25,209 bases of DNA, taken from positions 1 to 25,209 of the IMG/VR virus record IMGVR_UViG_3300047095_000126. One strand, 5' to 3'. Source of the DNA: a virus. The notes beneath the pieces were generated by a model. It made no database searches and was not told where the DNA came from. It was given only the letters and a program-made list of their open reading frames with translations. Below are positions 16,767 through 24,203 of this stretch, one piece after another (position 1 is the stretch's first letter; each line of letters starts with the position of its first letter). The position numbers and the translations under genes are program-made.

Positions 16767-18276
16767 AGGCGGCGGCGGCACTCAATATATGTTCTTGCCC
16801 CAGGCGAGCAGCCAAAGCTCGTCAAGCAATACTAATCAGACGACAAACCAGCAGTCTCAGAACCAGAGCAACCAAGTCGCTAATTCCAATACGACTGGCC
16901 TAAATCTGAGCAATACTGGCAGCTCGCAAACGTCGCTTAGCCAGATCCCTCAGTGGCTAGAGGATGCCGCGAGAGCCGGTGTCGGCAGCGCGCAGAACAT
17001 GCTCAATCAGCCTGTGCAAGCTTACACGGGTGATCTGACGGCTGGCCTCAACCAGTATCAGCAGCAGGCTGGAAATATGTTCCAGAACGCTGTCGATCAG
17101 TTCTCGCCGTATTTTGATCAGGCTAGGTCAACTATCCAGTCCGGCCTACAGGCTGCGCCGCAGATCGAGGCTCAGACGCTGAGAAACGGTTTGTCCGGTA
17201 TCAGCGACTACATGAACCCATATATTCAGAACGTAGTTGATAATGTATCTGATATTAGCCGGCGCAATCTTGATCGCGCCCTGACGCAGACGGCTGATCA
17301 GGCGATTTCCGCGCGGGCGTTTGGCGGATCAAGGCAGGGCGTTCAGGAGGGTGTTGCGGTTGCGCAAAACAATCGTGACACCAACAACCTCATCGCCAAT
17401 TTGCTGAGCCAAGGCTACGATCGCGCAACGTCAATGCTCGGCCAAGATGTTCAGAACAACCTGACGGCTCAGCAGGGCAATCAATCGTCCTACCAGAACT
17501 ATCTCAACAATCTAATTTCTGGTGGTGGCGCGCTTGCCGGCCTCGGCTCAGCGGCTCAGAACTCGCTGAACACCGGCATTGGCAATCTGCTGAACTTTGG
17601 CAACCTTGCCCAAGGGACTGAGCAGAATGCAAACACCGCTGCGTATAATGAGTGGATGCGCCAGCAGGGCGTCCCACTCCAGCTGCAGCAGCTCTACAAC
17701 CAGACGCTCAGCGCAGCGCCGCATTCGACGATGCAGTCGTCTACCGGCCAGCAGACAAATACCGCTCTGCAATCCGCCGGCACGAACGCCACGCAGAACA
17801 CAAACTCAAACAGCACGATGTCAGGCAATACGCAGGGCAGCTCAAACACGAACAGCTCTGGCTTTAGTATGTCTCCCATGCAGCAGCAGAGCAGCAGCCC
17901 GCTTATGCAGGGTCTTGGCGGTCTCATGGGCCTTGGCAGCATGTTTGCCGCTCCCGCCGGCGGCGTCAGCGCTGCCTCCGGCCTTGGCTCTGCATTGATG
18001 TCCGGTTTGAGCCTCCTGTCTGACAAGGACATGAAAACCGACGTCAAGAAGCTCGGTAAGGATGAGGAAACGGGCCTCGACATCTACAGCTATCGCTACA
18101 AGGGCGATCCGAAAACCTACCCGAAGGTCGTCGGCCCGATGGCCCAGGATATTGAGAAGCACTATCCCGGCGCGACGGAACGGCGCGGCGATCGTCTGAC
18201 GGTTCATCCTGGCGCGTTTAATTCCTTGGCGGGCAAATTCGCCGGCGGCGAGGCTTCTGCGCGGGGGCTGCTGTAA
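16759..18276 (+). CDS. Internal virion/tail protein with S74-like C-terminal domain
   Basis: 505 residues, very rich in Gln, Asn, Ser and Gly (residues ~14-65, ~330-395). The middle (~70-325) is helical: IPQWLEDAARAGVGSAQNML, DYMNPYIQNVVDNVSDISRRNLDRALTQT and SARAFGGSRQGV, typical of podovirus ejection proteins of ~500 residues. A hydrophobic Gly-rich stretch (~385-418) follows. The end is an S74-type domain: SDKDMKTDVKKLG (Ser421, Lys426), YSYRYKGDPKTYPKVVGPMAQDIEKHYP. It lacks the usual terminal coiled coil. It may be placed in the capsid and ejected with DNA; this is inference. Confidence 0.75.
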   Translation: MSKGGGGTQYMFLPQASSQSSSSNTNQTTNQQSQNQSNQVANSNTTGLNLSNTGSSQTSLSQIPQWLEDAARAGVGSAQNMLNQPVQAYTGDLTAGLNQYQQQAGNMFQNAVDQFSPYFDQARSTIQSGLQAAPQIEAQTLRNGLSGISDYMNPYIQNVVDNVSDISRRNLDRALTQTADQAISARAFGGSRQGVQEGVAVAQNNRDTNNLIANLLSQGYDRATSMLGQDVQNNLTAQQGNQSSYQNYLNNLISGGGALAGLGSAAQNSLNTGIGNLLNFGNLAQGTEQNANTAAYNEWMRQQGVPLQLQQLYNQTLSAAPHSTMQSSTGQQTNTALQSAGTNATQNTNSNSTMSGNTQGSSNTNSSGFSMSPMQQQSSSPLMQGLGGLMGLGSMFAAPAGGVSAASGLGSALMSGLSLLSDKDMKTDVKKLGKDEETGLDIYSYRYKGDPKTYPKVVGPMAQDIEKHYPGATERRGDRLTVHPGAFNSLAGKFAGGEASARGLL

Positions 18277-18926
18277 TGACGCCGGAAGAGATCGCTTATC
18301 TGCGGGCAAAATCGCAGGCCGCTGGCTACAACGCCGACGACATCCTCAAGGTGATGAACTACGAAAGCTCTGGACGCCCTGGCGTCTGGGGCGGCAAGAA
18401 CGATCAGTATTTCGGCCTCATCCAGTTCGGCCCAGCTGAGCGCAAACAGTTTGGCGTCAATACCGCCAAGCCGTCAGCTCAGAACCAGATCGATGCCACG
18501 ATGAAATTTCTGGCGTCGCGAGGCTTCAAGCCGGGCATGGGCCTGCAGGATCTCTATTCAACCGTCTTGGCCGGATCTCCTGGTCACTACAACCGCAGCG
18601 ACGGCGCCGGCACTGTCGCCGAGCATGTCGCCAAAATGTCTGGCGGCGCGCCGCTCGCTTACTCAGGGGCGTCAAAAGCGCAGCCGAGCAACATCGGCGA
18701 GCTGATCGGATTGCTTGACGCTGAGCGATCGGCGCCGGCCTCCGAGCCTGTTCCTATGCCGACTGTCCCGACTGGCCTCGTCGGTATTCGCAAAGCCGCG
18801 ATGGGCCTCGCTGACGAAGCCCAGGACGAGCAGGACGATCAGGAGACCGCCGCGTTTCAGCAGGCCATGCTGGATTTCCACAATCGAAACCACGCCCAGG
18901 CTCTCGGCCTGCTGGGAGGTGAATAA
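18276..18926 (+). CDS. Lytic transglycosylase-like internal protein
   Basis: 216 residues, coupled by TAATG. The N-terminal ~125 residues look like a lysozyme/transglycosylase fold: helix AGYNADDILKVMNYESSG with probable catalytic Glu30, then QYFGLIQFG (~44-52) and a later helix. GLIQFG after an E-S-S-G turn is the SLT/lysozyme-like motif pair. It would cut peptidoglycan during DNA entry, being packed with the flanking internal proteins. The C-terminal ~90 residues are Ala/Pro-rich then acidic (DEAQDEQDDQE). It differs from the M15 endolysin at 22124, which acts in lysis. Confidence 0.68.
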   Translation: MTPEEIAYLRAKSQAAGYNADDILKVMNYESSGRPGVWGGKNDQYFGLIQFGPAERKQFGVNTAKPSAQNQIDATMKFLASRGFKPGMGLQDLYSTVLAGSPGHYNRSDGAGTVAEHVAKMSGGAPLAYSGASKAQPSNIGELIGLLDAERSAPASEPVPMPTVPTGLVGIRKAAMGLADEAQDEQDDQETAAFQQAMLDFHNRNHAQALGLLGGE

Positions 18927-20356
18927 TGCCGCTTCCGCTAGATGAATTTTTCCGCCGCATAACCGGCCAGCCGATGGCTCTGCCTGGCGCCGTCGCCCCC
19001 GCTGGCCCTGTTACCGCTCCGACGCCGACCCCCGCCGCTGTCGCCGCGCCGACGCTACGGGAGACGCAGCAGCAAGATTTCAACAACGCCGCGCAAAGCC
19101 GTATGGGCCAGCTCGGCATGATGCTTGTCGCCGCCGGCCAGCGCATGACGCCGCGTGAGCGCGCGACGATCCTGGCGCAGGCGCCGCAGTATATGGACGG
19201 CATCCAGAACGACATGCAGATGGCGGCGCAGGCCCGTCTGATGAATACCCGCGCGCAGCAGGAGCAGGGCGATGTCGAACGTCGCAATGCTCTCTTTGAG
19301 CGCATGAAATCCGAGCCTGGCTTCGCTGAGAAATTTGGCGTCACGCCGGAAGCGCTTGCGACGCTGTCGCCGTCCTCCCTGGAGCAGATCGTCGTCCACC
19401 GCGCGACGCAGGATCCGCTCGACCGCGCCGCCAAGATCGCCGCGATCAACGCCGCCTCCAAGCCAAAATTTGATAAGATCGGCACCGACGCACTAGGCCA
19501 GGATCAATATGGGTGGATATATCCCACTGGGAAAATTGATCCCTATGTCCAAGGAGGCGAAGGATCATCAGCTGGCGCCGCGCCATCCCTTGGCAGTGTA
19601 GCAAGTCAGCTTGATGGGAAAACGCCGCAGGAACGATTAGAAATAATCAAGAAAAATTATCCTGCATTAGCGTCAGAGGTTGAAGGTATCGCTATGGGTC
19701 GGATGCCATTTCCAACCAGGAAATTTGGCACGAAGCAAGGCGATGCGTTAAGCACTTTGGTGTCATGGATCGACCCGTCCTACACGCCAATGACATACGA
19801 CGAGCGCAAAAAGACTGAGCTTGACTATTCACCTGGCGGCACAGTTGGGAAGCAAATTTTATTTGCGAATACCGGCATCAAACACGGCGGAGAGCTTCTT
19901 GGTCTCGCCGACAAATTACCCAACCACACAAATTGGGGAATGTTCAATAAAACCGTTAATGAGCTAGACGCCGCACGACAAGTTAATGCAGCGAAAGGCG
20001 GCCCGGTCAATTCGTACAAGCAAGCCGCCATCAACTTTATGGACGAAATCGGCAAGGCGTTGGGCGCAGGAGCGTCTGGTGAGCGCGAAGAATTGAAGCG
20101 TCAGATTGAAGCTGCGAACGGCCCTGAAGCGATCAAAGATGTCATCAGGACGCAGATAACCCTTTTGAAGGACAAGATCGAAACGCAGCAAGGCGAATAC
20201 AAAAAAACTATGGGGCCGATGGCGGGAAATCCAAATTTTGTTTCCGAAGAAGCGCAGGCCTGGCTCAATAAAATATTCCAAAAAGAAGATAACGCGCCCG
20301 CTACTCAACAGAACAATCTTCCGCATGGCGTGCGCTCAATTAGAAGGGTCAACTGA
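18926..20356 (+). CDS. Probable internal virion (ejection) protein, 476 aa
   Basis: Starts on the last base of the previous stop (TAATG). It has a Pro/Ala linker (~18-45), a long helical, Gln/Met-rich region (~46-140), a linker, and a C-terminal helical half with AYRxxAINF-like pattern NSYKQAAINFMDEIGKALGAG and an acidic/Lys coiled coil. The composition shifts within the gene at about 19470: upstream is very GC-rich, downstream has clearly more A and T. No enzyme motif is seen. Its place between the transglycosylase-like gene and the next internal-like gene is that of podovirus core/ejection proteins. Confidence 0.65.
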   Translation: MPLPLDEFFRRITGQPMALPGAVAPAGPVTAPTPTPAAVAAPTLRETQQQDFNNAAQSRMGQLGMMLVAAGQRMTPRERATILAQAPQYMDGIQNDMQMAAQARLMNTRAQQEQGDVERRNALFERMKSEPGFAEKFGVTPEALATLSPSSLEQIVVHRATQDPLDRAAKIAAINAASKPKFDKIGTDALGQDQYGWIYPTGKIDPYVQGGEGSSAGAAPSLGSVASQLDGKTPQERLEIIKKNYPALASEVEGIAMGRMPFPTRKFGTKQGDALSTLVSWIDPSYTPMTYDERKKTELDYSPGGTVGKQILFANTGIKHGGELLGLADKLPNHTNWGMFNKTVNELDAARQVNAAKGGPVNSYKQAAINFMDEIGKALGAGASGEREELKRQIEAANGPEAIKDVIRTQITLLKDKIETQQGEYKKTMGPMAGNPNFVSEEAQAWLNKIFQKEDNAPATQQNNLPHGVRSIRRVN

Positions 20357-22014
20357 TGCCGACATATGAAATCGTCGGGCCTGACGGCGGAACTTATCAT
20401 ATTGACGCCGATACGGAGGAGGCGGCCCTTTCCGCGTTCCATCCAGAAGCGAACAAATATCAGCAGGCCGCGTCAGATCTTTACGCCAAGCAGAAAAAAT
20501 TTGGCTTGACCGGCGGAATGTCGGAAGGTCTTGCAAGCCGTGTCCTGCAGGGCGGAACTCTCGGGTTCGGTGACGAGATCCTTGCCGGCCTGGAGACGCC
20601 GATCGAAATGGCTCGGCGTGGCGTCGGCCCGTCAGAGGGATACAAATACGCCAAGGCATTCCAAGACGTTAAACGAGACGAGGCGCGCCGGAACACCGGA
20701 GCGTTCGGAACGGCGGCTGAGATCGGCGGCTCGTTTCTTCCTAGTGGCGTAGTCGCCAAAGGCGTTCAGCGTTTCTTCGGCGCTCCTGCTGCCGCCGGCA
20801 CGGCTCTGACAACCGGCGGATCCGCGACTAATCTACCGGCTGTGGCTGGTCAGGTTCTCCCAAAGGCTCAGAAGCTCAATCCGTTTGGGCAGAGCGTCGC
20901 CACAGGGGCCATCACGGGCGGCGTCCAGGGCGCCGGAGAAGAAGGCACTGATGGTATTGTGCCGGGCATGGTTGCCGGCGCGGCTGGAGGCGCAGCTGGA
21001 CACGCTCTTGGATCTGTTCTGGATCGAGGTGCGGGTCTTGTTAATGGCGCGCCGCGCGTGGCCCCGGCTCCCTCAACAGATGCTATACACGACGCGGCGC
21101 AGAACGCCTATGACGCATTTACGAATGCGGGTGGTCTATTCACTCAGCAGGGCGTCAATGACCTATCCAGCGCCATTAGAACCCGCCTGCAGAACGAAGG
21201 GTGGGCGCCGGAGCTTGCACCCCAGGTTACGGCTTTGCTTCGCCGGCTCGAAAGTTATCGTCAGGGTGGGGCGAGCGGCGTTGGACAGATGACGCCGCGA
21301 GAACTGCAAACCCTTCGCAAGATCGCGTCTAATATCAGTAAATCAGCTGATGATCAGACATCGTTCTATGGCGGCGTTTTGACCGATGAGCTGGACAACT
21401 TTTTGAGCGTGGCGAACCCGGCTCATTTTACTGGACGGCCAGGTGGAGCGTCGCAGGCGGATCTCGCTTATACCCTTCAAGGAGCGAATAAACTTTGGTC
21501 GCAATATAAGAAATCGGCAGACATTGATCTTGCGAAATGGAAGGCTGAGAACCGAGCCGCATCGACATATTCCGGCGGCAACGAGAACAACGCCTTCCGG
21601 CAGAACCTGAAAAGCCTTTGGGAGAAGCGCGGTCGGGAAGGCTTTACGCCTGACGAGAACGCCGCATTCCAGACGGCTGTGCGTGGCGGGACTGCTGAGA
21701 ATGTCGCGCGCGGCGTTGGCAAGTTAGCAGCATCGCGTGGTGGTTTGAGCGCGATGGCGCAGCTCGCGGCAATGCTGCATTCGCCTCATATCGCTATACC
21801 GCTGGAGGTGACGGCAGAGGGGGCTAAATACCTCGGCGATCGATTGACGCGGCGTAATCTTGAAGAGGTGTCGCGCGTCGTTCGCAACGGTGGTGTCAGA
21901 AGGACAGCCGCACCACCAGCAGGGAAACTGCAGAACTTTACTCGGCAGATGTCTCCTTATCTCGCCGGGCCTGCAGGAGCATTTGCGGTTCGAGGTCTCC
22001 TCGACGAGCCGTAA
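20356..22014 (+). CDS. Probable internal virion (ejection) protein, 552 aa
   Basis: Coupled by TGATG. The N-terminus (YEIVGPDGGTYHIDADTEEAALSAFHPE) is a small beta-alpha module found at the start of many phage internal proteins. After that come Gly- and Ala-rich hydrophobic stretches (GAITGGVQGAGEEGTDGIVPGMVAGAAGGAAGHALG, ~188-222), which could insert into membrane on ejection. A helical half (~245-500) follows. Low-complexity hydrophobic Gly/Ala segments in a long helical protein are common in DNA ejection proteins. No enzymatic motif is seen. The stop TAA shares a base with the following small ORF. Confidence 0.65.
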   Translation: MPTYEIVGPDGGTYHIDADTEEAALSAFHPEANKYQQAASDLYAKQKKFGLTGGMSEGLASRVLQGGTLGFGDEILAGLETPIEMARRGVGPSEGYKYAKAFQDVKRDEARRNTGAFGTAAEIGGSFLPSGVVAKGVQRFFGAPAAAGTALTTGGSATNLPAVAGQVLPKAQKLNPFGQSVATGAITGGVQGAGEEGTDGIVPGMVAGAAGGAAGHALGSVLDRGAGLVNGAPRVAPAPSTDAIHDAAQNAYDAFTNAGGLFTQQGVNDLSSAIRTRLQNEGWAPELAPQVTALLRRLESYRQGGASGVGQMTPRELQTLRKIASNISKSADDQTSFYGGVLTDELDNFLSVANPAHFTGRPGGASQADLAYTLQGANKLWSQYKKSADIDLAKWKAENRAASTYSGGNENNAFRQNLKSLWEKRGREGFTPDENAAFQTAVRGGTAENVARGVGKLAASRGGLSAMAQLAAMLHSPHIAIPLEVTAEGAKYLGDRLTRRNLEEVSRVVRNGGVRRTAAPPAGKLQNFTRQMSPYLAGPAGAFAVRGLLDEP

Positions 22015-22127
22015 TGCCGGACGACGAAATCCAATTCATCAAAGGGCTGTGCCTCATCGGTGCAGCCCTTTTTCTTTGCCGCCTACTCTTCGACATTGGG
22101 CGGCTTGTGCATTGGGAGCTGCAATGA
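22014..22127 (+). CDS. Small membrane protein (37 aa), possible lysis gene
   Basis: Starts on the last base of the previous stop (TAATG) and its stop overlaps the endolysin ATG (ATGA). The product is acidic at the N-terminus (MPDDEIQF), has one hydrophobic helix (CLIGAALFLCRLLF, ~12-25) and ends in HWELQ. One transmembrane helix ahead of an endolysin would suit a small holin-like protein. Against it, an intrinsic terminator (22044-22073) lies inside the frame. The hairpin codes for most of the hydrophobic part, so the hydrophobicity could be a by-product. Confidence 0.5.
   Translation: MPDDEIQFIKGLCLIGAALFLCRLLFDIGRLVHWELQ
22044..22073 (+). terminator. Intrinsic terminator at the end of the structural operon
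   Basis: Ten-pair stem GGGCUGUGCC with GGUGCAGCCC (two G-U pairs), loop UCAUC, five T. It lies 30 bases after the last structural stop and inside the small ORF 22014-22127. It probably reduces transcription into the lysis genes. Confidence 0.85.
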
Positions 22128-22501
22128 CAAAACTGAATGCAACAAGCCTCGTGCGCATGCGGGGGGTCGATCCTACGCTCGTACAGCTGGTGAAGCGCGC
22201 TCGCGAAATCAGCCCGATCCCGTTTGAGATCACAGAGGGGCTGCGCACAAAAGAGCGCCAGGCTTATCTGGTGAAAACCGGCAAGAGCCGAACGATGAAC
22301 AGCTATCACCTTCGCGGCAAGGCGATTGATTTCGTCGCCAAGCCTGGCGGTGAGGTGTCATGGAAGCTCGCTGACTACCAGACCATCGTCAACAAGGCGT
22401 TCAAAGCTGCGGCCAAAGAGCTTGGGCTGACGAAGGCGATCACCTACGGCGTCGAATGGAAATCAATTGTCGATGGCCCGCACGTCCAGATCGAAACATG
22501 A
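22124..22501 (+). CDS. Endolysin, M15-type peptidase
   Basis: 125 residues, cutting peptide cross-links in peptidoglycan at the end of infection. The core motifs of the zinc-dependent M15 (L-Ala-D-Glu type) family are present: ITEGLRTKERQ with Arg41, then SRTMNSYHLRGKAIDF with zinc ligands His62 and Asp69, and IVDGPHVQI with catalytic Asp117 and third ligand His120. The three-residue spacing D-x-x-H matches T5-type endolysin. There is no signal peptide and no separate cell-wall-binding domain, so it needs a holin. It overlaps the preceding and following genes by four bases. Confidence 0.9.
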   Translation: MTKLNATSLVRMRGVDPTLVQLVKRAREISPIPFEITEGLRTKERQAYLVKTGKSRTMNSYHLRGKAIDFVAKPGGEVSWKLADYQTIVNKAFKAAAKELGLTKAITYGVEWKSIVDGPHVQIET

Positions 22502-22641
22502 CCGAGACGATCCGCTTCCTCACATTGGCGGCTCTGTTCTGCCTGGCGCTGTTTGGCGCCGCAACTCTGCTCACGGGCTGCACATCGGCAAAATATGTCG
22601 AGTGCCTTGCCCGCGACAACACCAGCAACCCCTGCAACTAG
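22498..22641 (+). CDS. Small phage lipoprotein
   Basis: 47 residues from ATG 22498, overlapping the endolysin stop (ATGA). The N-terminus is a hydrophobic signal (about 7-27), followed by the lipobox LTGC with Cys28 as the likely lipidated residue. The mature part is only about 20 residues with two more Cys (Cys36, Cys46). This is like an outer-membrane spanin or a lysis lipoprotein. A second lipoprotein (22999) is a better spanin partner because it overlaps an inner-membrane spanin-like gene. Confidence 0.75.
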   Translation: MTETIRFLTLAALFCLALFGAATLLTGCTSAKYVECLARDNTSNPCN

Positions 22642-22650
22642 GAGATCTCA

Positions 22651-22830
22651 ATGTTTATTGGTTGGCGCACTTATCTCATGTCGGCTCTGACGGCGGCTTT
22701 CGGCGCCTTGGCTGTCGCCGATTGGAACTCATTCCTGCAGGATCCAAAGGCCGGCTGGTCGATCATCGCCATGTCTGTCGTGATGGCTGTCATGCGCTCG
22801 ATCACCTCGACCACGCCTGCCACGAAATGA
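22651..22830 (+). CDS. Small membrane protein, candidate holin
   Basis: 59 residues, with a clear ribosome site (AGGAG) nine bases before ATG. There are two hydrophobic stretches, ~8-24 (LMSALTAAFGALAVADW) and ~35-49 (GWSIIAMSVVMAVMR), separated by a polar turn with NSFLQDPKAG. Two helices, short length and place after the endolysin fit a class II holin. I recall similar small proteins in phages of this host group. The holin name is inferred. Confidence 0.7.
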   Translation: MFIGWRTYLMSALTAAFGALAVADWNSFLQDPKAGWSIIAMSVVMAVMRSITSTTPATK

Positions 22831-23039
22831 TGACGATCCTGATCATCGGCCTGCTTGGCGCTTTCGGCGTGACCCTGTTCATCTTTGCCCTCTCCCTGGA
22901 GCGCGAGAAGGGTGTGCTGTCCGAGCGTCTGCGCAAGCTGGAGGAGCAGGCGGCGATCGACAAGAAGCGCGCCGAGATCATTGCCCAGGCAAGGACAGAT
23001 GATGAAACGATCGATCGCCTTAACAGCGGCACTTTTTAA
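22827..23039 (+). CDS. Inner-membrane spanin-like protein
   Basis: 70 residues, coupled by ATGA to the candidate holin. One N-terminal transmembrane helix (~3-21) is followed by a charged coiled-coil region (SLEREKGVLSERLRKLEEQAAIDKKRAEIIAQ, ~23-54). This is the layout of an inner-membrane spanin: N-in anchor and periplasmic coil. The next lipoprotein starts inside its 3' end in another frame, the classical Rz/Rz1 arrangement. It is shorter than lambda Rz, so the call is by layout and context. Confidence 0.7.
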   Translation: MMTILIIGLLGAFGVTLFIFALSLEREKGVLSERLRKLEEQAAIDKKRAEIIAQARTDDETIDRLNSGTF

Positions 23040-23211
23040 TCTCGCTGCCTGCCAATCAACCGGGGGCAGCGGTTGCCCGCCCCTGGTCAATTATTCCGCC
23101 GACCAGATGAAGAGAGCCGCCGCTGAAATGCGAGCGCTCCATAAAGACGCCGAGCTGCGCCGCCTGGTTACTGACTATGGCAAATTCCGCGATGCTTGCA
23201 GGGTGAAATAA
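22999..23211 (+). CDS. Outer-membrane spanin-like lipoprotein
   Basis: 70 residues from the double ATG at 22999/23002. It overlaps the upstream gene by 41 bases in a different frame. The signal has KR at the start, then a hydrophobic stretch and lipobox LAAC with Cys18. The mature part is Gly/Pro-rich near the N-terminus (STGGSGCPPL), then helical with many Arg/Lys. Overlapping inner/outer spanin genes mediate fusion of the inner and outer membranes in lysis of Gram-negative hosts. The stop TAA shares its last base with the next ATG. Confidence 0.72.
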   Translation: MMKRSIALTAALFNLAACQSTGGSGCPPLVNYSADQMKRAAAEMRALHKDAELRRLVTDYGKFRDACRVK

Positions 23212-23489
23212 TGGACGAAGAACCGACCGGCCACATTAGATGGGATTTCTCTTTAGGTAATATCGTAAACCTTGTGGCTCTGGCCGGCGCCGGCTTTATC
23301 GCCTGGGGGTCAATGACTGAACGATCTGATGCAACCCACCAGGGTCTGTCGCATCTGACGGTCGCGCAGAAAGACATTGAGACCCGCGTGAGAGATCTGG
23401 AAACTGGACAAGCCAGATCCGCAGAGAAACTGGAAAGCATCCTAAAGTCTGTTGAGAGAATAGAAGCCGCGATAGAGAAGCGGAGATAG
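23211..23489 (+). CDS. Membrane-anchored coiled-coil protein in the lysis cassette
   Basis: 92 residues from ATG 23211 (TAATG). A short polar N-terminus (MDEEPTGHIRWDFSLGN) precedes one transmembrane helix (~19-36, VNLVALAGAGFIAWG). A long coiled coil follows (~53-90, VAQKDIETRVRDLETG...KSVERIEAAIEK). The layout recalls XhlA-type hemolysin/holin accessories, but helix order differs, so this is only a resemblance. It ends the plus-strand lysis operon. Confidence 0.7.
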   Translation: MDEEPTGHIRWDFSLGNIVNLVALAGAGFIAWGSMTERSDATHQGLSHLTVAQKDIETRVRDLETGQARSAEKLESILKSVERIEAAIEKRR

Positions 23490-23492
23490 AAA

Positions 23493-23508
23493 GAGGGCCG
23501 TAGCCCTC
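23493..23508 (-). terminator. Possible weak terminator for the minus-strand genes
   Basis: A six-pair hairpin GAGGGC-UACG-GCCCUC reads on the minus strand right at the stop of the gene 23507-23704 and is followed by TTTCT. The T run is short, so strength is doubtful. Confidence 0.45.
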
Positions 23509-23704
23509 AATCAGCTTTCGCGGCGCAATGCCCTTCATGGTCGAGGGGACAGAAATACCCGGCTGGAGGAAACTCTAGCCGGGCCTTTTTTGTTTCTGGC
23601 GGGTCGAGAAACGTATGAACGAGGGCCGCCACCCCGAGGATGACGACCAGCCCGATCAGGAAGACGATCATCGCCGCCTCGACGATTTCAAAGGCGGCTC
23701 TCAT
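23507..23704 (-). CDS. Small membrane protein, minus strand (65 aa)
   Basis: Overlaps the stop of the upstream minus-strand gene by four bases (ATGA), which supports it. A strongly hydrophobic helix spans residues ~11-30 (AMIVFLIGLVVILGVAALVHTF), followed by a polar tail with FPPAGYFCPLDHEGHC. Cys and His near the end (C-x6-H-x2-H-C type spacing) could bind metal, but this is speculative. The plus-strand lysis terminator lies within this gene. Function unknown. Confidence 0.6.
   Translation of the reverse strand: MRAAFEIVEAAMIVFLIGLVVILGVAALVHTFLDPPETKKARLEFPPAGYFCPLDHEGHCAAKAD
23558..23592 (+). terminator. Strong intrinsic terminator of the lysis operon
   Basis: Eleven-pair stem CCCGGCUGGAG with CUCUAGCCGGG (one G-U pair), GAAA tetraloop, then CC and seven T. 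It lies 69 bases after the stop of the last lysis gene, and inside an opposite-strand gene. Confidence 0.92.
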
Positions 23705-24021
23705 GCCGCCGCCTTACGCTTGGCCGGCTTCTCTTCGATCGTCTCCAGCTGATCCGAGATGATCTTGCTTAGCGCCTCCAGCTTGGGGTTGGCCGGCGCC
23801 TGCGTCTCAGAGACTAGGCCATAATGGTCGCCCGACTGCTGGGTCGGAGCCAGGGAGGCGAGATCCAGGTTCCACGCAACGCCGAGCATTCGCTGGGTGT
23901 CGTCATAGATCCACGGCTTGTTGGCCCGGCCATCGAACACTTGCTGAGCGACGATCGAGTTAATGGCGACGGTCAGGCGCGAGATGGCGCGCTGGTCGTT
24001 GATGATAGCCTCAAAGCTCAT
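23701..24021 (-). CDS. Hypothetical phage protein, minus strand (106 aa)
   Basis: A clear ribosome site AGGAGAT lies eight bases before its ATG at 24021. Residues 1-35 are helical (MSFEAIINDQRAISRLTVAINSIVAQQVFD), then a conserved-looking middle with KPWIYDDTQRMLGVAWNLDLASL. The last ~30 residues are an acidic helix and a Lys/Arg/Ala tail. No membrane segment. No family recognised. It forms an operon with the 65-residue membrane protein, in the same direction as the integrase. Confidence 0.7.
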   Translation of the reverse strand: MSFEAIINDQRAISRLTVAINSIVAQQVFDGRANKPWIYDDTQRMLGVAWNLDLASLAPTQQSGDHYGLVSETQAPANPKLEALSKIISDQLETIEEKPAKRKAAA

Positions 24022-24132
24022 TTTGACATCTCCTGGCCGCCCAGGGAGATGCGAACCCTCACGCGCGGCGGGCGACCAGCCCGGCGGGGGTTATTGGTGC
24101 CTGGCGATCCCCAGTGGCGGGCGCCGGTGATT

Positions 24133-24160
24133 TTTGTACGAGAGAACAGGCGGCGAACAA
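24133..24160 (-). promoter_or_regulatory. Weak promoter candidate for the minus-strand pair
   Basis: On the minus strand, TTGTTC (24155-24160) and TACAAA (24133-24138) are 16 bases apart, about 110 bases before the ATG at 24021. The match to the sigma-70 consensus is poor, and this is offered only because a promoter is expected here. Confidence 0.2.
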
Positions 24161-24169
24161 TGTAGTGAA

Positions 24170-24203
24170 TTTTGTGGGAGATCTGTCCCACAAAACTCCC
24201 ACA
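24170..24203. repeat. Inverted repeat with TGTGGGA motifs (possible integrase arm sites)
   Basis: A perfect 10-base inverted repeat, TTTTGTGGGA (24170-24179) and TCCCACAAAA (24186-24195), has spacer GATCTG. A third copy, CTCCCACA, is at 24196-24203. Two more TGTGGGA copies lie on the far side of the tRNA segment (24392-24398, 24403-24410). This is what arm-type integrase sites would look like. The inverted repeat might instead be an operator or a weak terminator. Confidence 0.55.

Noticed and set aside
22467-23039. 190-residue ORF spanning the lysis genes
   Set aside because: Its first ~120 codons run out of frame through the endolysin end, the lipoprotein and the two-helix gene. Only its 3' end from 22827 is the real spanin-like frame.
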